Positions 36,176 to 46,533 are shown, counted from the stretch's first letter. The stretch is 64,000 bases of DNA from Vibrio orientalis CIP 102891 = ATCC 33934 (GCF_000176235.1 NZ_ACZV01000005.1:1178001-1242000); one strand, 5' to 3'. Translations and numbers: made by a program. The notes: generated by a model not told the origin, from the sequence alone.

Positions 36176-37177
36176 TTAGAAGAGGTCTATAGATGTTTCA
36201 TCTAAGAACATATTAGGTTTTATGTCTTGGATACGTTCTTCAACTTGTCGATTTAACTCAGCTTGTTCTTCTTCAGTGATAAGTATTTCGAATACGGGAC
36301 CACCATCTTTGTCAACTACTGGCCGGTTGTTCTTCACAAGCATTTTTTGAGTAATTCTCGAGTCTTCTTCTTGTTCTCCTCCCAGTGCTCCCGATATACG
36401 GTTGTAATAATAAGTTTTCTTTCGGTCTGGTCGGATTATTACGTTTCCAGTACTATCTTTTTCGCCTTGAGAATATGAGTAGTATAAGACTCTGGCTGCT
36501 TCCGCGTACCCCAAATCTATTGCTTTGTTTATCCACTTTGTAGCTTCATCCAAATGCTCAGGATCTAGCAAATAATAGTACAGAGAAACCATGGCAGGGG
36601 CGTGACCTTGGTTTGCAGCTAGCCTTAGGTACGGAAGTTTATCTTCAAATGACTCCCAATATGTATTGTAATCGAGGAATTGATACCCACCATTGGGGAT
36701 TGCATTGCTAACCAGCTCTTTGTATTTAGTCTGGCGATAAAAAGGGATGTATTCCCACCACTCTCTTTTGGTTATTTTTAGGGCAAAAGCAGCCTTTCCA
36801 TCGCCATTTTGGGCGAGTCTTGTCCATCCTTGTTGCGCTTTAGGGAGCCACTTTTCATCACAAGGCCAACCAAGGTAGCTACATGGTGTATTCACATATA
36901 ATTTGCCTCCTCCCATAACACCCATTGCCCATGGGTCTCCCATCTGAGCGGCTTTTAAAAAAGTGTTTCCTGCATCAAAGTGTTGACCGTTTTTATACTG
37001 CGTTATCGCAAGCCAAAATGTCGCGTGGGCACTGCCACTATCTGATTCTTGTTGGAATACTTGCTCAGCTTGTGCGTATATTTGTTGATTAAATAGTCGA
37101 ACTCCTTCGTCGATTGGCTCTCCAGCCCAAGTGGCTGCGTGAAAAAATAACAAGGAAGTGATTATAAGTTTCTTCAT
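36176..37177 (-). CDS. Exported Sel1-repeat protein, candidate T6SS immunity protein
   Basis: ATG 37177 is preferred; it begins 2 bases after the effector stop and gives a clean signal peptide (MKKLIITSLLFFHAATWA). The 333-residue product has Sel1/TPR-like helical repeats (about 20-100 and 180-245, such as AANQGHAPAMVSLYYYLLDPEHLDEATKWINKAIDLGYAEAA written in short here as A..G.A.A). It is tightly coupled to the T6SS effector gene, so a periplasmic immunity role is inferred. Sel1-repeat proteins of this kind are known T6SS immunity candidates. A frame extends upstream to 37204 but lacks a signal. Confidence 0.75.
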   Translation of the reverse strand: MKKLIITSLLFFHAATWAGEPIDEGVRLFNQQIYAQAEQVFQQESDSGSAHATFWLAITQYKNGQHFDAGNTFLKAAQMGDPWAMGVMGGGKLYVNTPCSYLGWPCDEKWLPKAQQGWTRLAQNGDGKAAFALKITKREWWEYIPFYRQTKYKELVSNAIPNGGYQFLDYNTYWESFEDKLPYLRLAANQGHAPAMVSLYYYLLDPEHLDEATKWINKAIDLGYAEAARVLYYSYSQGEKDSTGNVIIRPDRKKTYYYNRISGALGGEQEEDSRITQKMLVKNNRPVVDKDGGPVFEILITEEEQAELNRQVEERIQDIKPNMFLDETSIDLF

Positions 37178-37179
37178 TT

Positions 37180-40100
37180 TTAACTCTTTGGTCGCCAGTT
37201 GCAAATAGTGTATCCCATTGCTTTTAGCTGTTCTTCCCGCTCATATTGACCTGCTGGTAGGGTAGTGTATTTGGTCAGCTGGCTAGCTCTATATTCGGAA
37301 GTACGAGGCTTTTTCTCTAGGATTAGGTGTTCTTTGGTAAGCCAAAACATAAACTCGTTAAATTTATCATACTCATCGTTCAATGATTTCATGTACTTAG
37401 TTTTGTCTTTATCATTTGGATTTTCATAAGGCTGTGATAAACCTTTGAGGAAAAAGTCACGCATACGAATTGTATTTTGGGCATAGCGTTGCCATTGCAT
37501 TTCTTTATCAAGCTCAGTTGGTTGCTTTAACCTCATTCTTTGGACCGCGTTTTCAAAAGTAACTATTTTTCCTTTAGTTGCCTTATCTGCCCCTAACCAT
37601 TTCAATATTTCATTAATCGCTTTTCGCTGTTTTTCATTTTTTGTTGCAGCAAAATTTCGCTCACGCTCCTTGTCACCGAAAAAAGAAGTTGAGGGAATGT
37701 CATTGTAATTAATTAGCACTGTCAATAATTTTGCCATTGTCTCAGCGGGCATATTTTTTATCCATTTCTGGTTTTCTTGTTGGTGCTGTTCAGAAAGCAA
37801 AAAGTTGGCAACAAAGTAGGCATTTTTTTCGTCAGTTGCTTGCTTCTCCATATCATCAATGATGTTAAATGGCAGCATCATCACTTGCCCGATTGTTAAG
37901 CCAAATGCAGCGGCTACCGTCAGCACCTTATTGAATTCGGCAAAACTGTTGGCTTTGCCAGACTCGTCAAAAAACTCAAATCGCTGAAAACCCTTGTTGT
38001 TCATGACGCCAAGCAGTGCAGCAAAGAAATCATCAGCGGCTTTAGGGTTTAGCTCAGTGGCAAATTTGCCGCCAAAACCAATACCCGTCGTGGCAGCCAT
38101 GGCGGTAATAAAGATAAACCGGCCATTATTGAACGTGCACTGGAATACACCATCATACCCAATCCCCGCCGAGACTTTAAAGCCAGAACTGACTTTAAAC
38201 AGATTTTGCTTTGCGTTTTTTTGATCTTTTGCCCAATCTAACTTACAGCTCAGAACCCCGCCAGCTTCTAGTCCGGCAAACGCTTTTGCTTCCGCAGTAG
38301 CTCCAGCCGCAAGCGTGCTGGCGTGGCTGCCTTGCTGACCTAAGCCGGACACATTGTAATTGGTATAGTCACTTCTGCTTGGTACTGTTCCTTTGATGCC
38401 GAGAGGACGGACTTCTTGTTCTCCTGAGGACTCTTCCATATTGCCGATGTGGAGCTGAGTAGACACTTTTAAGCTTGCCGCGAGCACACCATAGACCTTT
38501 CCTTCTATTTCAAGCACGGCGGAGCCGATGTTTTCAGTATGACGCTTTTCGTCGTCACGAACACGGTAGGGGATGTCCAACTGCATGTCCCCACTCGCTG
38601 GTAGTCTGAGTGTTATCTTTTGCTCGGTACTTGCCAGCGAGAAATCGGTTTGAAAATCGGCTTTTAACGTGCCTTTGCTGTATGTGTCTTGGTCAATCGC
38701 GGTACTAGCACTGTAGGTAAAACGAGCAAATTGTGCTCCTCCACTGGTTTCTGTCATTGCGGTAATGCCAAGTGTTTCGTTTTCGTACTCTTTACTACTC
38801 CAAGGAAAAATGACATCGCTGATATTCGCCCAGCTAATCGATTTTTCAAATTTTAAAGAGGAGAGAACTGCATCAGAAGAGCCACCCAGTGCTTGTTTAA
38901 ATGCCTTAGATAGTTGCTCTTTTTGTCGATTAACAGAGGTCGTTAAATTTAAGTTAACAATTGAAGTGCACTTTTTGTTTTCCGCTATATCGGTAGATAG
39001 TACAGGGCTGTCTGACAGAATATATAATAGCTTTTTGGGGTCAGAAGACAGAGCACATTCAACAACGGTTCTTTGGTTAACACCGCTGTTGGCAAATATA
39101 TGGTTGTCTAAGTTTTTCGGCTTCCATTGGGCTTCATGGAGCACAACACTTCGATCCGATGTTTCTATGACAGGAATGTCACCGACGAAGGTTATGGATG
39201 TTCTTTGGTAGTCAAAGTTTGGGGAGTCAACTCGCTCGCTCGCCTCCGTACGTAAGGCCTTGCAACGTTCTTGCGCATTTTCAGCGAAAAGGAACAGTCG
39301 CTTAACGTATCGGTTATAGCTGTCGTTGTTACCAAATCGCTCAGAAAAATCCCGGATTCGGATCGCAATCTCTTGTAGTAATATAAGGTTCAATATATAG
39401 GCACTGTAATAACCAAGCTCGCTAGCAATAGACGTGTCTTCGTCAAGCTTATCTAAGTCGCCGATTAATGCATCGATGCTCGGGCTTTTGTTCTCAAGCT
39501 CCTCACGAATAGATTCAACAGTTTGCCACCCTTTAAAGAGCTCATCTTTGTTTAAGCACTGTTCTTTAAGGTAGGTCCCTGTCTGATTCAAACGATGCAC
39601 AGCTGCAAAAAATTTTCGGTAACTAATTCTGTTTTCGCTATTGGCATTGAAGAAAGCCATTGGCTCCCATTCAAATTGTTGGTTGTTTAGTTTTGTAATG
39701 ACAGCATGGGCTTTATCTTCCCAGTAACAGTAAACGTCGTAAGCCTTCTTAAGCGAAGGTAGTTTACTGGTGCTTTTTAGGTCTTTACTATCAAGAGAGT
39801 CGTTCAGGCCAATGGATTTTTTCTCTTTATTGATGGTTTCTAGTGCGTCGTAGATGTTCAGCTCGATATTTGAGCTATAGAATCCGTGCTTATTTGAAAA
39901 CTTGTACTGATGGCCTTGCTCGTCAATGGTTGTACTGGCTGCTTGCTCCATTGCTTGTTGCTCAAACTTATTGATCGCTTCATCCAGGCCTTCGATGAGT
40001 TCTTGCTGTAACTTACGTAATTGTTTGACTCTGAGTGATTGGGCGCCATCAATCGCATCTTGCTTGAGCATAACTTCGCCAAACGCCCCCTGTATAGGGA

Positions 40101-40755
40101 CGAGGCTACCAATTGCTTCGTTTTCGATATTCTCAACGGCTTTAGAGTAAGTCTGTTCGATACGATCAATTTTTACGCTAACGTTGACTAAGGTAATCTC
40201 GATATCATCATTCGGGAACGTCAGCTCATTATTGCTATACGCTTTCTTTAAAGCAGAGCATTCAAGCAGTGCTTTACGGTAGGCCGCGACCTTATTATCG
40301 CCAAGCTGACTCAGGAATACTTCATGGGTAATGCTGTTAAACTGATCCATGACGCCTAGCTTGGTGAGTTGGGCCAACACTGTTTTGTTATCACCACTTA
40401 ATGCTTGCTGGCAACGCTGATGATCCTCGATGACATACTGCTTTGCGTCTTTGGTTAGGAGAAGCAACATTTGTTTTCTTGTATGTGGATGTTCTGGGAC
40501 ATATAGAGCATCCACATACTTAGGAGTCGAGCATTGAGCGAGCACCAACTGGTTGTTTGGAAAGGTTTGTTTTTCTGCCCGTGCACCTGATGTGTTGTCG
40601 ATTTCTTCTGGGAGTATGAGTTTGTTGCCATCGAAGATAAGGTCGATATCTTTGATCTGTTCAGCATTTAGCTTTTGTAGTGTAGCCACATCGGTATTGT
40701 AGTGTTTGGCTAGCTGAGAGAGGGTTTCTCCTCGTCGTATCACGTGGGTTTTCAT
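37180..40755 (-). CDS. Large LysM-domain T6SS effector candidate
   Basis: 1191 residues. An N-terminal LysM domain (about 3-50, VIRRGETLSQLAKHYN) suggests peptidoglycan binding. Then a long helical region (about 90-520) and a Gly/Ala/Ser-rich beta region (650-900). Two hydrophobic stretches near 880-900 and 944-966 could insert in membranes. The C-terminal 250 residues are helical and charged, with no known catalytic motif. The start overlaps the DUF4123 adaptor by ATGA, and vgrG is next upstream, as in T6SS effector modules such as V. cholerae vgrG2-vasW-vasX. A pore-forming or membrane-disrupting toxin is a reasonable inference, not shown. Confidence 0.78.
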   Translation of the reverse strand: MKTHVIRRGETLSQLAKHYNTDVATLQKLNAEQIKDIDLIFDGNKLILPEEIDNTSGARAEKQTFPNNQLVLAQCSTPKYVDALYVPEHPHTRKQMLLLLTKDAKQYVIEDHQRCQQALSGDNKTVLAQLTKLGVMDQFNSITHEVFLSQLGDNKVAAYRKALLECSALKKAYSNNELTFPNDDIEITLVNVSVKIDRIEQTYSKAVENIENEAIGSLVPIQGAFGEVMLKQDAIDGAQSLRVKQLRKLQQELIEGLDEAINKFEQQAMEQAASTTIDEQGHQYKFSNKHGFYSSNIELNIYDALETINKEKKSIGLNDSLDSKDLKSTSKLPSLKKAYDVYCYWEDKAHAVITKLNNQQFEWEPMAFFNANSENRISYRKFFAAVHRLNQTGTYLKEQCLNKDELFKGWQTVESIREELENKSPSIDALIGDLDKLDEDTSIASELGYYSAYILNLILLQEIAIRIRDFSERFGNNDSYNRYVKRLFLFAENAQERCKALRTEASERVDSPNFDYQRTSITFVGDIPVIETSDRSVVLHEAQWKPKNLDNHIFANSGVNQRTVVECALSSDPKKLLYILSDSPVLSTDIAENKKCTSIVNLNLTTSVNRQKEQLSKAFKQALGGSSDAVLSSLKFEKSISWANISDVIFPWSSKEYENETLGITAMTETSGGAQFARFTYSASTAIDQDTYSKGTLKADFQTDFSLASTEQKITLRLPASGDMQLDIPYRVRDDEKRHTENIGSAVLEIEGKVYGVLAASLKVSTQLHIGNMEESSGEQEVRPLGIKGTVPSRSDYTNYNVSGLGQQGSHASTLAAGATAEAKAFAGLEAGGVLSCKLDWAKDQKNAKQNLFKVSSGFKVSAGIGYDGVFQCTFNNGRFIFITAMAATTGIGFGGKFATELNPKAADDFFAALLGVMNNKGFQRFEFFDESGKANSFAEFNKVLTVAAAFGLTIGQVMMLPFNIIDDMEKQATDEKNAYFVANFLLSEQHQQENQKWIKNMPAETMAKLLTVLINYNDIPSTSFFGDKERERNFAATKNEKQRKAINEILKWLGADKATKGKIVTFENAVQRMRLKQPTELDKEMQWQRYAQNTIRMRDFFLKGLSQPYENPNDKDKTKYMKSLNDEYDKFNEFMFWLTKEHLILEKKPRTSEYRASQLTKYTTLPAGQYEREEQLKAMGYTICNWRPKS

Positions 40756-41270
40756 GCTAGTAATTCCTTGACGAGTTTGTTTGAAAGGAGGGACAACGAA
40801 GTTCGAGTTTTGCCATTTTCTATAACATCAACGAAATAGCGCTTTGATAGCAGAGGAGATATTTGAGCAGATATTGCGTCTCCTAAAATACCGTCTATTT
40901 CAGTTCGCTCACCATACTTAGCTATTTTGGACAGCGTGTATGGTGAATAAAAACGCAGTAAGAATAAACGCCCATCTTCACTCTTGGCAGTGATTTTCTC
41001 TTGTAAAGTAGTGATTGCAGAGTTTTGGCTGATCTCGTTGGGGAAAGTAAAAAGGACGCCGCTAGAAGCCCAGTTAGGATCCGTTTCCCATTTTTTCCAT
41101 ACAGCACTTTTAGGATCGATACGTATCCAGATCGGGCTGAGATCCATTTGGTGCTGCCAAATGGTACCTAAGTACAATGGTTCCCATTCGTTTTCATTTT
41201 GAGCACATATTATTTTTGCATCTGGAACCCGTATAGTATCCAGGACTAAGTAACTATGATCATTTGTCAT
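40752..41270 (-). CDS. DUF4123 T6SS effector chaperone/adaptor (Tap/TEC type)
   Basis: 172 residues with the DUF4123 layout: N-terminal YLVLDTIRVPDAK, central WEPLYLGTIWQHQMDLSPIWIRI, and LFLLRFYSPYTLSKI. DUF4123 proteins load a specific effector on the VgrG spike encoded next door. It overlaps vgrG by 11 bases and the effector by 4, so all three should be made together. Confidence 0.88.
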   Translation of the reverse strand: MTNDHSYLVLDTIRVPDAKIICAQNENEWEPLYLGTIWQHQMDLSPIWIRIDPKSAVWKKWETDPNWASSGVLFTFPNEISQNSAITTLQEKITAKSEDGRLFLLRFYSPYTLSKIAKYGERTEIDGILGDAISAQISPLLSKRYFVDVIENGKTRTSLSLLSNKLVKELLA

Positions 41271-43374
41271 TTTGATTTATGCACTCACAACTAGTTTTAG
41301 AACAGCTACCATCTATCTGTTTTTGACACAGTTCTGAAATAGGTAGATCTAAAGTTGCTATGGCTGGAAGCAAACTTGTCATCGAAGCAGAAGTCGGTGC
41401 TATAAGAACCTCCTCCGGAGCAGCCAACGCCTCTAACCCCATTGGCATTGCTGGAGCTAAACCACCAAATCCGCTGCCGCTGCCTGCGCTGCCACCGGAG
41501 TTCATATTGATTGCTGGGCCAACGACATGGACGCCACCTGCATCGACTTTGACAAAACTTCCGCCGGCTTTGATGGTGATGCCGCTGCCTGCATCTAAAA
41601 CGATTTTGTTGCCTGCTTTTAGGTGTACTTCAGAACCTGCATCGATGGCGGTTTTGCTGTTCACTTTTTGCTGAAGTGCTCCGCCAATACTTACAGATTT
41701 ATCGGCGACGATCTTTTCACGCGACTCACCTTGAACCGTTGTATGACGGTTGTTTTTGGTCAGTTCAAAGCTATCGTTTTCAATCTTTAAGTAATCATCA
41801 CGTTCAATTTTGGTCACGTGATCATTTTTGATTTCTACATCCATGTCTTTTTGTGCATGGAGGTAAACACGCTCTTGCTCTACTTGATCTTCAAAGCTCA
41901 GCTCATTAAAACCTTGGCCTTGGTAGGTCTCTGATCTAATCGCTGTTTTGGTTTTGTGCTCAGGTAAAGGATACGGAGGTATATTGACTGCATTATAAGT
42001 TCTGCCCGTGATGAGCGGCTGATCAGGGTCACCATTGAGGAAAGAGACGATTACTTCATGGCCAACTCTCGGTATCGCCACACTACCAAACTGCGAACCC
42101 GCCCACCCTTGGGAGACTCGGACCCAACAAGAACTGTGTTCATCGGTATTTGAATAACGATCCCAATCAAAATGGACTTTGACGCGGCCATGTTTATCAC
42201 AATAGATATCTTCGCCCTCAGGACCAACTACCATTGCGATCATCGGACCATCAACTCTCGGTTTAGGTGATGGTTGCGCTTGCCAAACTCTATCTGCTGG
42301 AATCACTTCAATATGGTTGGAGTAAGTGGTTTCTCCAGTGTTGCCTTCTTCTTCCAATGCTTGGGGCTGTGTACCGAAATGGTGGCTTGCAACGACGACC
42401 CACTCTCGGTTGACCGTAGCGTCGGGATGATCTTGCAGCTGAAACTTTTTACCTGATAGTAGCGAACCGTGGTTACTTTCCCCTAGCACAACTCGCGTAT
42501 TTCTGCGCAGAAACTCTAATCGAGCTCTACTTATCTGCTGGCCTAAAGCGTCGCTTTTAAACCTTCCTGGAAAGTCGAAATGTTCATAGACATCAGCTCG
42601 CTGCGCACCCAGTTCTTTACCCTGCGCTTGCTGCGTAAAATCGTACGCTGGCTTTTTGAAACTGTAGTCTTGAAGCTCACTATGGCTGACGCCAACTGTT
42701 GATTGGGTCGAGAAAGTGCTGATGTATGGCTGCTCAACGATTCCACCACTCAAATTAACATAAGGAACTGGCTGCTCTATCGCGATTAAGCCATCATTAG
42801 AATCCGTAAATAGTAGCGTGTGTTTACCTTGCTCGTGGACAAAGCTATAGCTCAGCCCCTCTTCTGCGGCCAATCGATGCAAAAAATCCAGATCAGACTC
42901 GCGATATTGCGCTACAAATTCCCGCTGTAGATATTCATGCTTTAAGACAAACGCATAGTCAGTAATCTCCATCTCTTGGAGTATAATTGAGATGATTTCA
43001 GGTATCGTTTTGTGCTGAAAGTGTCGAGAGTTTCGACGTAGGGATAGACGCTCTAGCGCTGGCACCATGGTTAACTGATAAAACGTGTGATGATGCCCGG
43101 TATTACCCTTACAAAACTGGCGAACAATGCCGTTGAGCTGTTGGACAACCTGACCGTCTTGGACCAGTTCGAAGTCGACTGAGCGATCAATGAGGTCACT
43201 AGGGACCAGATCAGAGTGTCTGCTTGCGAGTTTAAACTCGAATCGAAAACCGTTATAGGCAACGCCATTACGGTCAACAGTACTTGATATGCTATCACTG
43301 CCTGAGTACTCAATAACGCTTAGAGTATCGTGTTCAAACCCATCGATATGAATATTCAAGTTGAGCGTTGGCAT
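41260..43374 (-). CDS. vgrG: T6SS spike protein VgrG
   Basis: ATG 43374 with AAGGA 8 bases upstream is preferred to TTG 43380. About 704 residues: gp27-like N-terminal domain, an OB fold with GRVKVHFDWDRY and SSCWVRVSQGWAG, the gp5-like beta-helix of repeats (HVTKIERDDYLKIEND), and GSxIxIKAGG strands near 560-620. After the spike there is an extra 80-residue tail, Gly/Ala-rich then Cys-rich (CSKTSCEC), with no known domain. Loss of Hcp, PAAR and structural genes nearby shows an orphan auxiliary cluster that uses a main T6SS elsewhere. Confidence 0.93.
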   Translation of the reverse strand: MPTLNLNIHIDGFEHDTLSVIEYSGSDSISSTVDRNGVAYNGFRFEFKLASRHSDLVPSDLIDRSVDFELVQDGQVVQQLNGIVRQFCKGNTGHHHTFYQLTMVPALERLSLRRNSRHFQHKTIPEIISIILQEMEITDYAFVLKHEYLQREFVAQYRESDLDFLHRLAAEEGLSYSFVHEQGKHTLLFTDSNDGLIAIEQPVPYVNLSGGIVEQPYISTFSTQSTVGVSHSELQDYSFKKPAYDFTQQAQGKELGAQRADVYEHFDFPGRFKSDALGQQISRARLEFLRRNTRVVLGESNHGSLLSGKKFQLQDHPDATVNREWVVVASHHFGTQPQALEEEGNTGETTYSNHIEVIPADRVWQAQPSPKPRVDGPMIAMVVGPEGEDIYCDKHGRVKVHFDWDRYSNTDEHSSCWVRVSQGWAGSQFGSVAIPRVGHEVIVSFLNGDPDQPLITGRTYNAVNIPPYPLPEHKTKTAIRSETYQGQGFNELSFEDQVEQERVYLHAQKDMDVEIKNDHVTKIERDDYLKIENDSFELTKNNRHTTVQGESREKIVADKSVSIGGALQQKVNSKTAIDAGSEVHLKAGNKIVLDAGSGITIKAGGSFVKVDAGGVHVVGPAINMNSGGSAGSGSGFGGLAPAMPMGLEALAAPEEVLIAPTSASMTSLLPAIATLDLPISELCQKQIDGSCSKTSCECINQNDK

Positions 43375-43769
43375 TATCAAAGTCCTTATGGTTACCGTTC
43401 AGGTAGACAGCATTGTGAACAGCATATAAAGCAAACTTAATACCAACCAATAATACCAATAAATACAATTACTTAATTTAAGTCTAACACTCAAAAAGCG
43501 AAAACCCGCCCTTTATGAGCAAATTTTTACTTGCGAGCGTCTAATTCTAAAGGTTCTGACCGCAATCGAACCGTACTAGAGCAACTTAAATGTCCGATTT
43601 CTCCTCACTAGAACAGTTCTATATAGGGCGAGTCAATCGACCTAACTAAATTACAAGACGGATTAGTATAAGCGGTTAGAATAGATGTTCTAAAACGCCC
43701 TATATTCACTTTACTTTTTGTACAAATGGGCATAAATTCCGCTCAATTACTTAATCTATTAGAGTCATT
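43375..43769. other. Divergent promoter region of vgrG and rarD with two dyads
   Basis: 395 bases without a gene. Perfect dyads TAGAAC-A-GTTCTA (43609-43621) and TTAGAA-N6-TTCTAA (43676-43693) share the same half-site. A 10-bp inverted pair ATATAGGGCG (43621-43630) and CGCCCTATAT (43696-43705) flanks the interval. These may be regulator sites or an RNA fold. Confidence 0.45.
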
Positions 43770-44660
43770 ATGTCTGAGCAGCGTTTAGGCAATGGGATGG
43801 CTGCCTTTTCCTTCCTATTGTGGGGCCTACTCCCACTCTATTACCAATTTTTGCCGAATGCGGCGACCGATGAGCTATTGGCAATAAGGCTCATTGCTTC
43901 AGTACCATTTGGTGCCGCTATCGTATTGCTTATCACCAAACGTCTACCAAATTTCAAAGCAATTTGGGCAGATAAACGCTCTCTAATGTACTCGACCGCT
44001 GCGTCACTGATGATGTCGATGTCTTGGTGTGCTTTTACGTGGGCACTAACCAATGATCGAGTCATGGATGCAAGCTTGGGCTTCTTTATCAGCCCTATCA
44101 CTATGATGACGCTTGGTATCTTTTTCTTAAAAGAGTCGCTGTCTATTGGTAAAAAAGTCGCGTTAGTCCTTGCCTGTATTGGTTTGGGTTACCAAATCAT
44201 CCACTATGGCGAGGTGCCCTATATTGCTTTGACGATGGCGATATTTTTCACGTTTTACGGCTGGTGTAAGAAGAAAGCTAACTATGATTGGAGCACTGGC
44301 CTGTTTGTAGAGGCGCTCGTATTGCTCCCGTTAGCGCTCGGCTATATTTTGCTTAAGGAGTGGACCGTCGGAACCGAGTCACTTCATTCAGGGGCGATGA
44401 CCCTTGCTTTATATATTGGCGCAGCTCCAGCAACGTTATTGCCTTTGGTGTTCTACTCGATTGCAATTCGCCTGACGACTCTGTCAACGATCGGGCTGAT
44501 GCAGTACATCGAACCGACCATTCAATTCTTCTTGGCTGTCTATTTGTTTGGGGAAGCCTTCGATGAAGTCAAACTCATCAGCTTTACTTTTATTTGGGCA
44601 GGTTTGATCTTTACGATATTTGACAGCCTACGCTACCGTTACATTGCTAAGTATCGATAA
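43770..44660 (+). CDS. rarD: EamA-family transporter RarD
   Basis: 296 residues with about ten membrane segments and the RarD-specific start (GMAAFSFLLWGLLPLYYQFL). Conserved elements include ASLGFFISPITMMTLGIFFLKE and GLMQYIEPTIQFFLAVYLFGE. It is an inner-membrane transporter of uncertain substrate, named for chloramphenicol sensitivity of mutants. It stands alone. Confidence 0.9.
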   Translation: MSEQRLGNGMAAFSFLLWGLLPLYYQFLPNAATDELLAIRLIASVPFGAAIVLLITKRLPNFKAIWADKRSLMYSTAASLMMSMSWCAFTWALTNDRVMDASLGFFISPITMMTLGIFFLKESLSIGKKVALVLACIGLGYQIIHYGEVPYIALTMAIFFTFYGWCKKKANYDWSTGLFVEALVLLPLALGYILLKEWTVGTESLHSGAMTLALYIGAAPATLLPLVFYSIAIRLTTLSTIGLMQYIEPTIQFFLAVYLFGEAFDEVKLISFTFIWAGLIFTIFDSLRYRYIAKYR

Positions 44661-44679
44661 TCGATTGACCCAATAAACA

Positions 44680-44707
44680 AAACCCCCTGCCATACGGTAG
44701 GGGGTTT
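44680..44707. terminator. Bidirectional terminator between rarD and the antiporter
   Basis: AAACCCCCT / AGGGGGTTT, with an inner CC/GG pair, between two convergent genes. Confidence 0.88.
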
Positions 44708-44711
44708 GCGA

Positions 44712-46130
44712 TTAGAAGCTTACACTCAAACTGCCTTGCCAAATCATTCCAACGGTAACAATCGCTACGACTCCTAGCATTCCAGCGCCGAATTTTTCTT
44801 TGCCTTCGAATGGGTTAATGCCCTGCTCTTTCTTAGCCTGAATATAAAAGTAGAGACCCGGTATGTACAGCAGTGCTGAGAGCAGTAAATAGTTAAGGCC
44901 TGACGCATAAAGCAGCCAAAGTCCGTAAACCGTCGCGCCCGTACCAATTAGTAATAAACTGCCTTTATTCTTCTCTTCAATAGCGATTTTAAGAACAAAA
45001 GCGCCCACAAGGAAATAAGGCACTAAGATCATTTCTGATGCAATGATTAGTAAAGTGTCGTAAGTACTGCCAGCAAACATAACGAAGATTAGAGAGACTT
45101 GAATCCACACGTTAGTCAGCGTCAAAGGTTTAACTGGGCTGCCTGCCTCGTTAAGCTCAGCATACTTTTTCGGGAACATCTTCTCTTTTGCACATAAATA
45201 TGGCGCCTCTGATGCCAGTACTGTCCAGCTAAGAAAAGCGCCGCAAACTGAGATAAGTAATCCCACACTGATAATGTACTGTCCCCAAGGGCCGAGAATG
45301 TGAGTCAACACTTTCGCCATTGATGGGTTCTGGTAACTTGCCAGCTCAACAGGTTTAACAACGCCCATAGATAACAGCGTGACAAACACGTAGATCGCGA
45401 GTGCAGTGAGTAGACCCAGTATGGTGGCACGTCCGATATCTTTACGGTTACGCGCTCGGCTAGAGACCACGACCGCTCCTTCGATACCAATAAATACCCA
45501 GACCGTCACCAACATAGTGCTTTTTACTTGCGTCATCAGATCGTGGCCGTCACCGAAGTGCAGACCAGTAAAATCTAACGTGAACGTATTCCAACTAAAG
45601 GCAAACATTGCTGCGATGATAAATATTAGCAGCGGTACCAACTTGGCATAGGTGGTCACCATATTAATCAATGCGGCGGTTTGCACTCCTCGTAACACTA
45701 AGGCGTGCACCATCCAAAGTAAGCAAGATGCTCCGACAATGGAGATAAGGGTGTTACCTTGACCGAATATGATATTGTCAGGTGTATCAAACAGCATGCC
45801 TAAGGTACTAAAAACAATAACCAAGTAAGAGACGTTAGCTAACATCGCACTTAGCCAATACCCCCAAGCAGAACAAAAGCCAACAAAATCACCGAAACCG
45901 GCTTTTGCATAACCAAATACACCGCTATCAACATGAGGGCGATGCAAAGCCAACTTCTGGAAGGAAAGGGCTAAAAAAATCATACCAATACCAGTGATCA
46001 TCCAACCAATGATCACGGCAGCTGGACTTGCCACTGAAGCCATATTTTGTGGCAAACTAAATACACCAGCACCGATCATTGAACCAATGACGATCGCTGT
46101 TAAAGAACTCAAGCCGAGTTTGTTGTCCAT
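44712..46130 (-). CDS. APC-family basic amino acid / polyamine antiporter
   Basis: 472 residues with twelve predicted membrane segments. The N-terminal TM1 motif GSMIGAGVFSLPQ is the substrate-binding signature of ArcD/AdiC/CadB-type antiporters. GIEGAVVVSSRARNRKDIG in TM6 is typical of arginine:ornithine exchangers. It probably exchanges arginine for ornithine or a related pair. No arginine-deiminase gene is near. Confidence 0.85.
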   Translation of the reverse strand: MDNKLGLSSLTAIVIGSMIGAGVFSLPQNMASVASPAAVIIGWMITGIGMIFLALSFQKLALHRPHVDSGVFGYAKAGFGDFVGFCSAWGYWLSAMLANVSYLVIVFSTLGMLFDTPDNIIFGQGNTLISIVGASCLLWMVHALVLRGVQTAALINMVTTYAKLVPLLIFIIAAMFAFSWNTFTLDFTGLHFGDGHDLMTQVKSTMLVTVWVFIGIEGAVVVSSRARNRKDIGRATILGLLTALAIYVFVTLLSMGVVKPVELASYQNPSMAKVLTHILGPWGQYIISVGLLISVCGAFLSWTVLASEAPYLCAKEKMFPKKYAELNEAGSPVKPLTLTNVWIQVSLIFVMFAGSTYDTLLIIASEMILVPYFLVGAFVLKIAIEEKNKGSLLLIGTGATVYGLWLLYASGLNYLLLSALLYIPGLYFYIQAKKEQGINPFEGKEKFGAGMLGVVAIVTVGMIWQGSLSVSF

Positions 46131-46533
46131 TATTATTTCCGGAGTTACCGTTCAGGAAGGTGCAATATTACGCCTAAATGTCAGCGATAGTTAGAGGCTG
46201 TGTGAGCTATGTCGCGCACATCCAAAGCGAATCTTCTATTTCATTGTCACCGATCAATTCATGGAACGCATTCTAATTCTTTTGACCTAAAACATTAACC
46301 AAAAACATCGTAATAAGACCATCAAAATCAATATTTAAAGGTAATTTCACTATCTTTAAATGAGCATAAAACACATTAATCTACTAGCCATTAACACTCT
46401 AATTACGATTTCAACAAAATAATATGCAATATGATTGAATAACTCGCATAAAACAGAACATGGTCTAAACTTATTTTCAGTGGCTGAGATGCATCAACAA
46501 CCGCTCTTAGTATCCATTACTTCCTGTTTGTAC

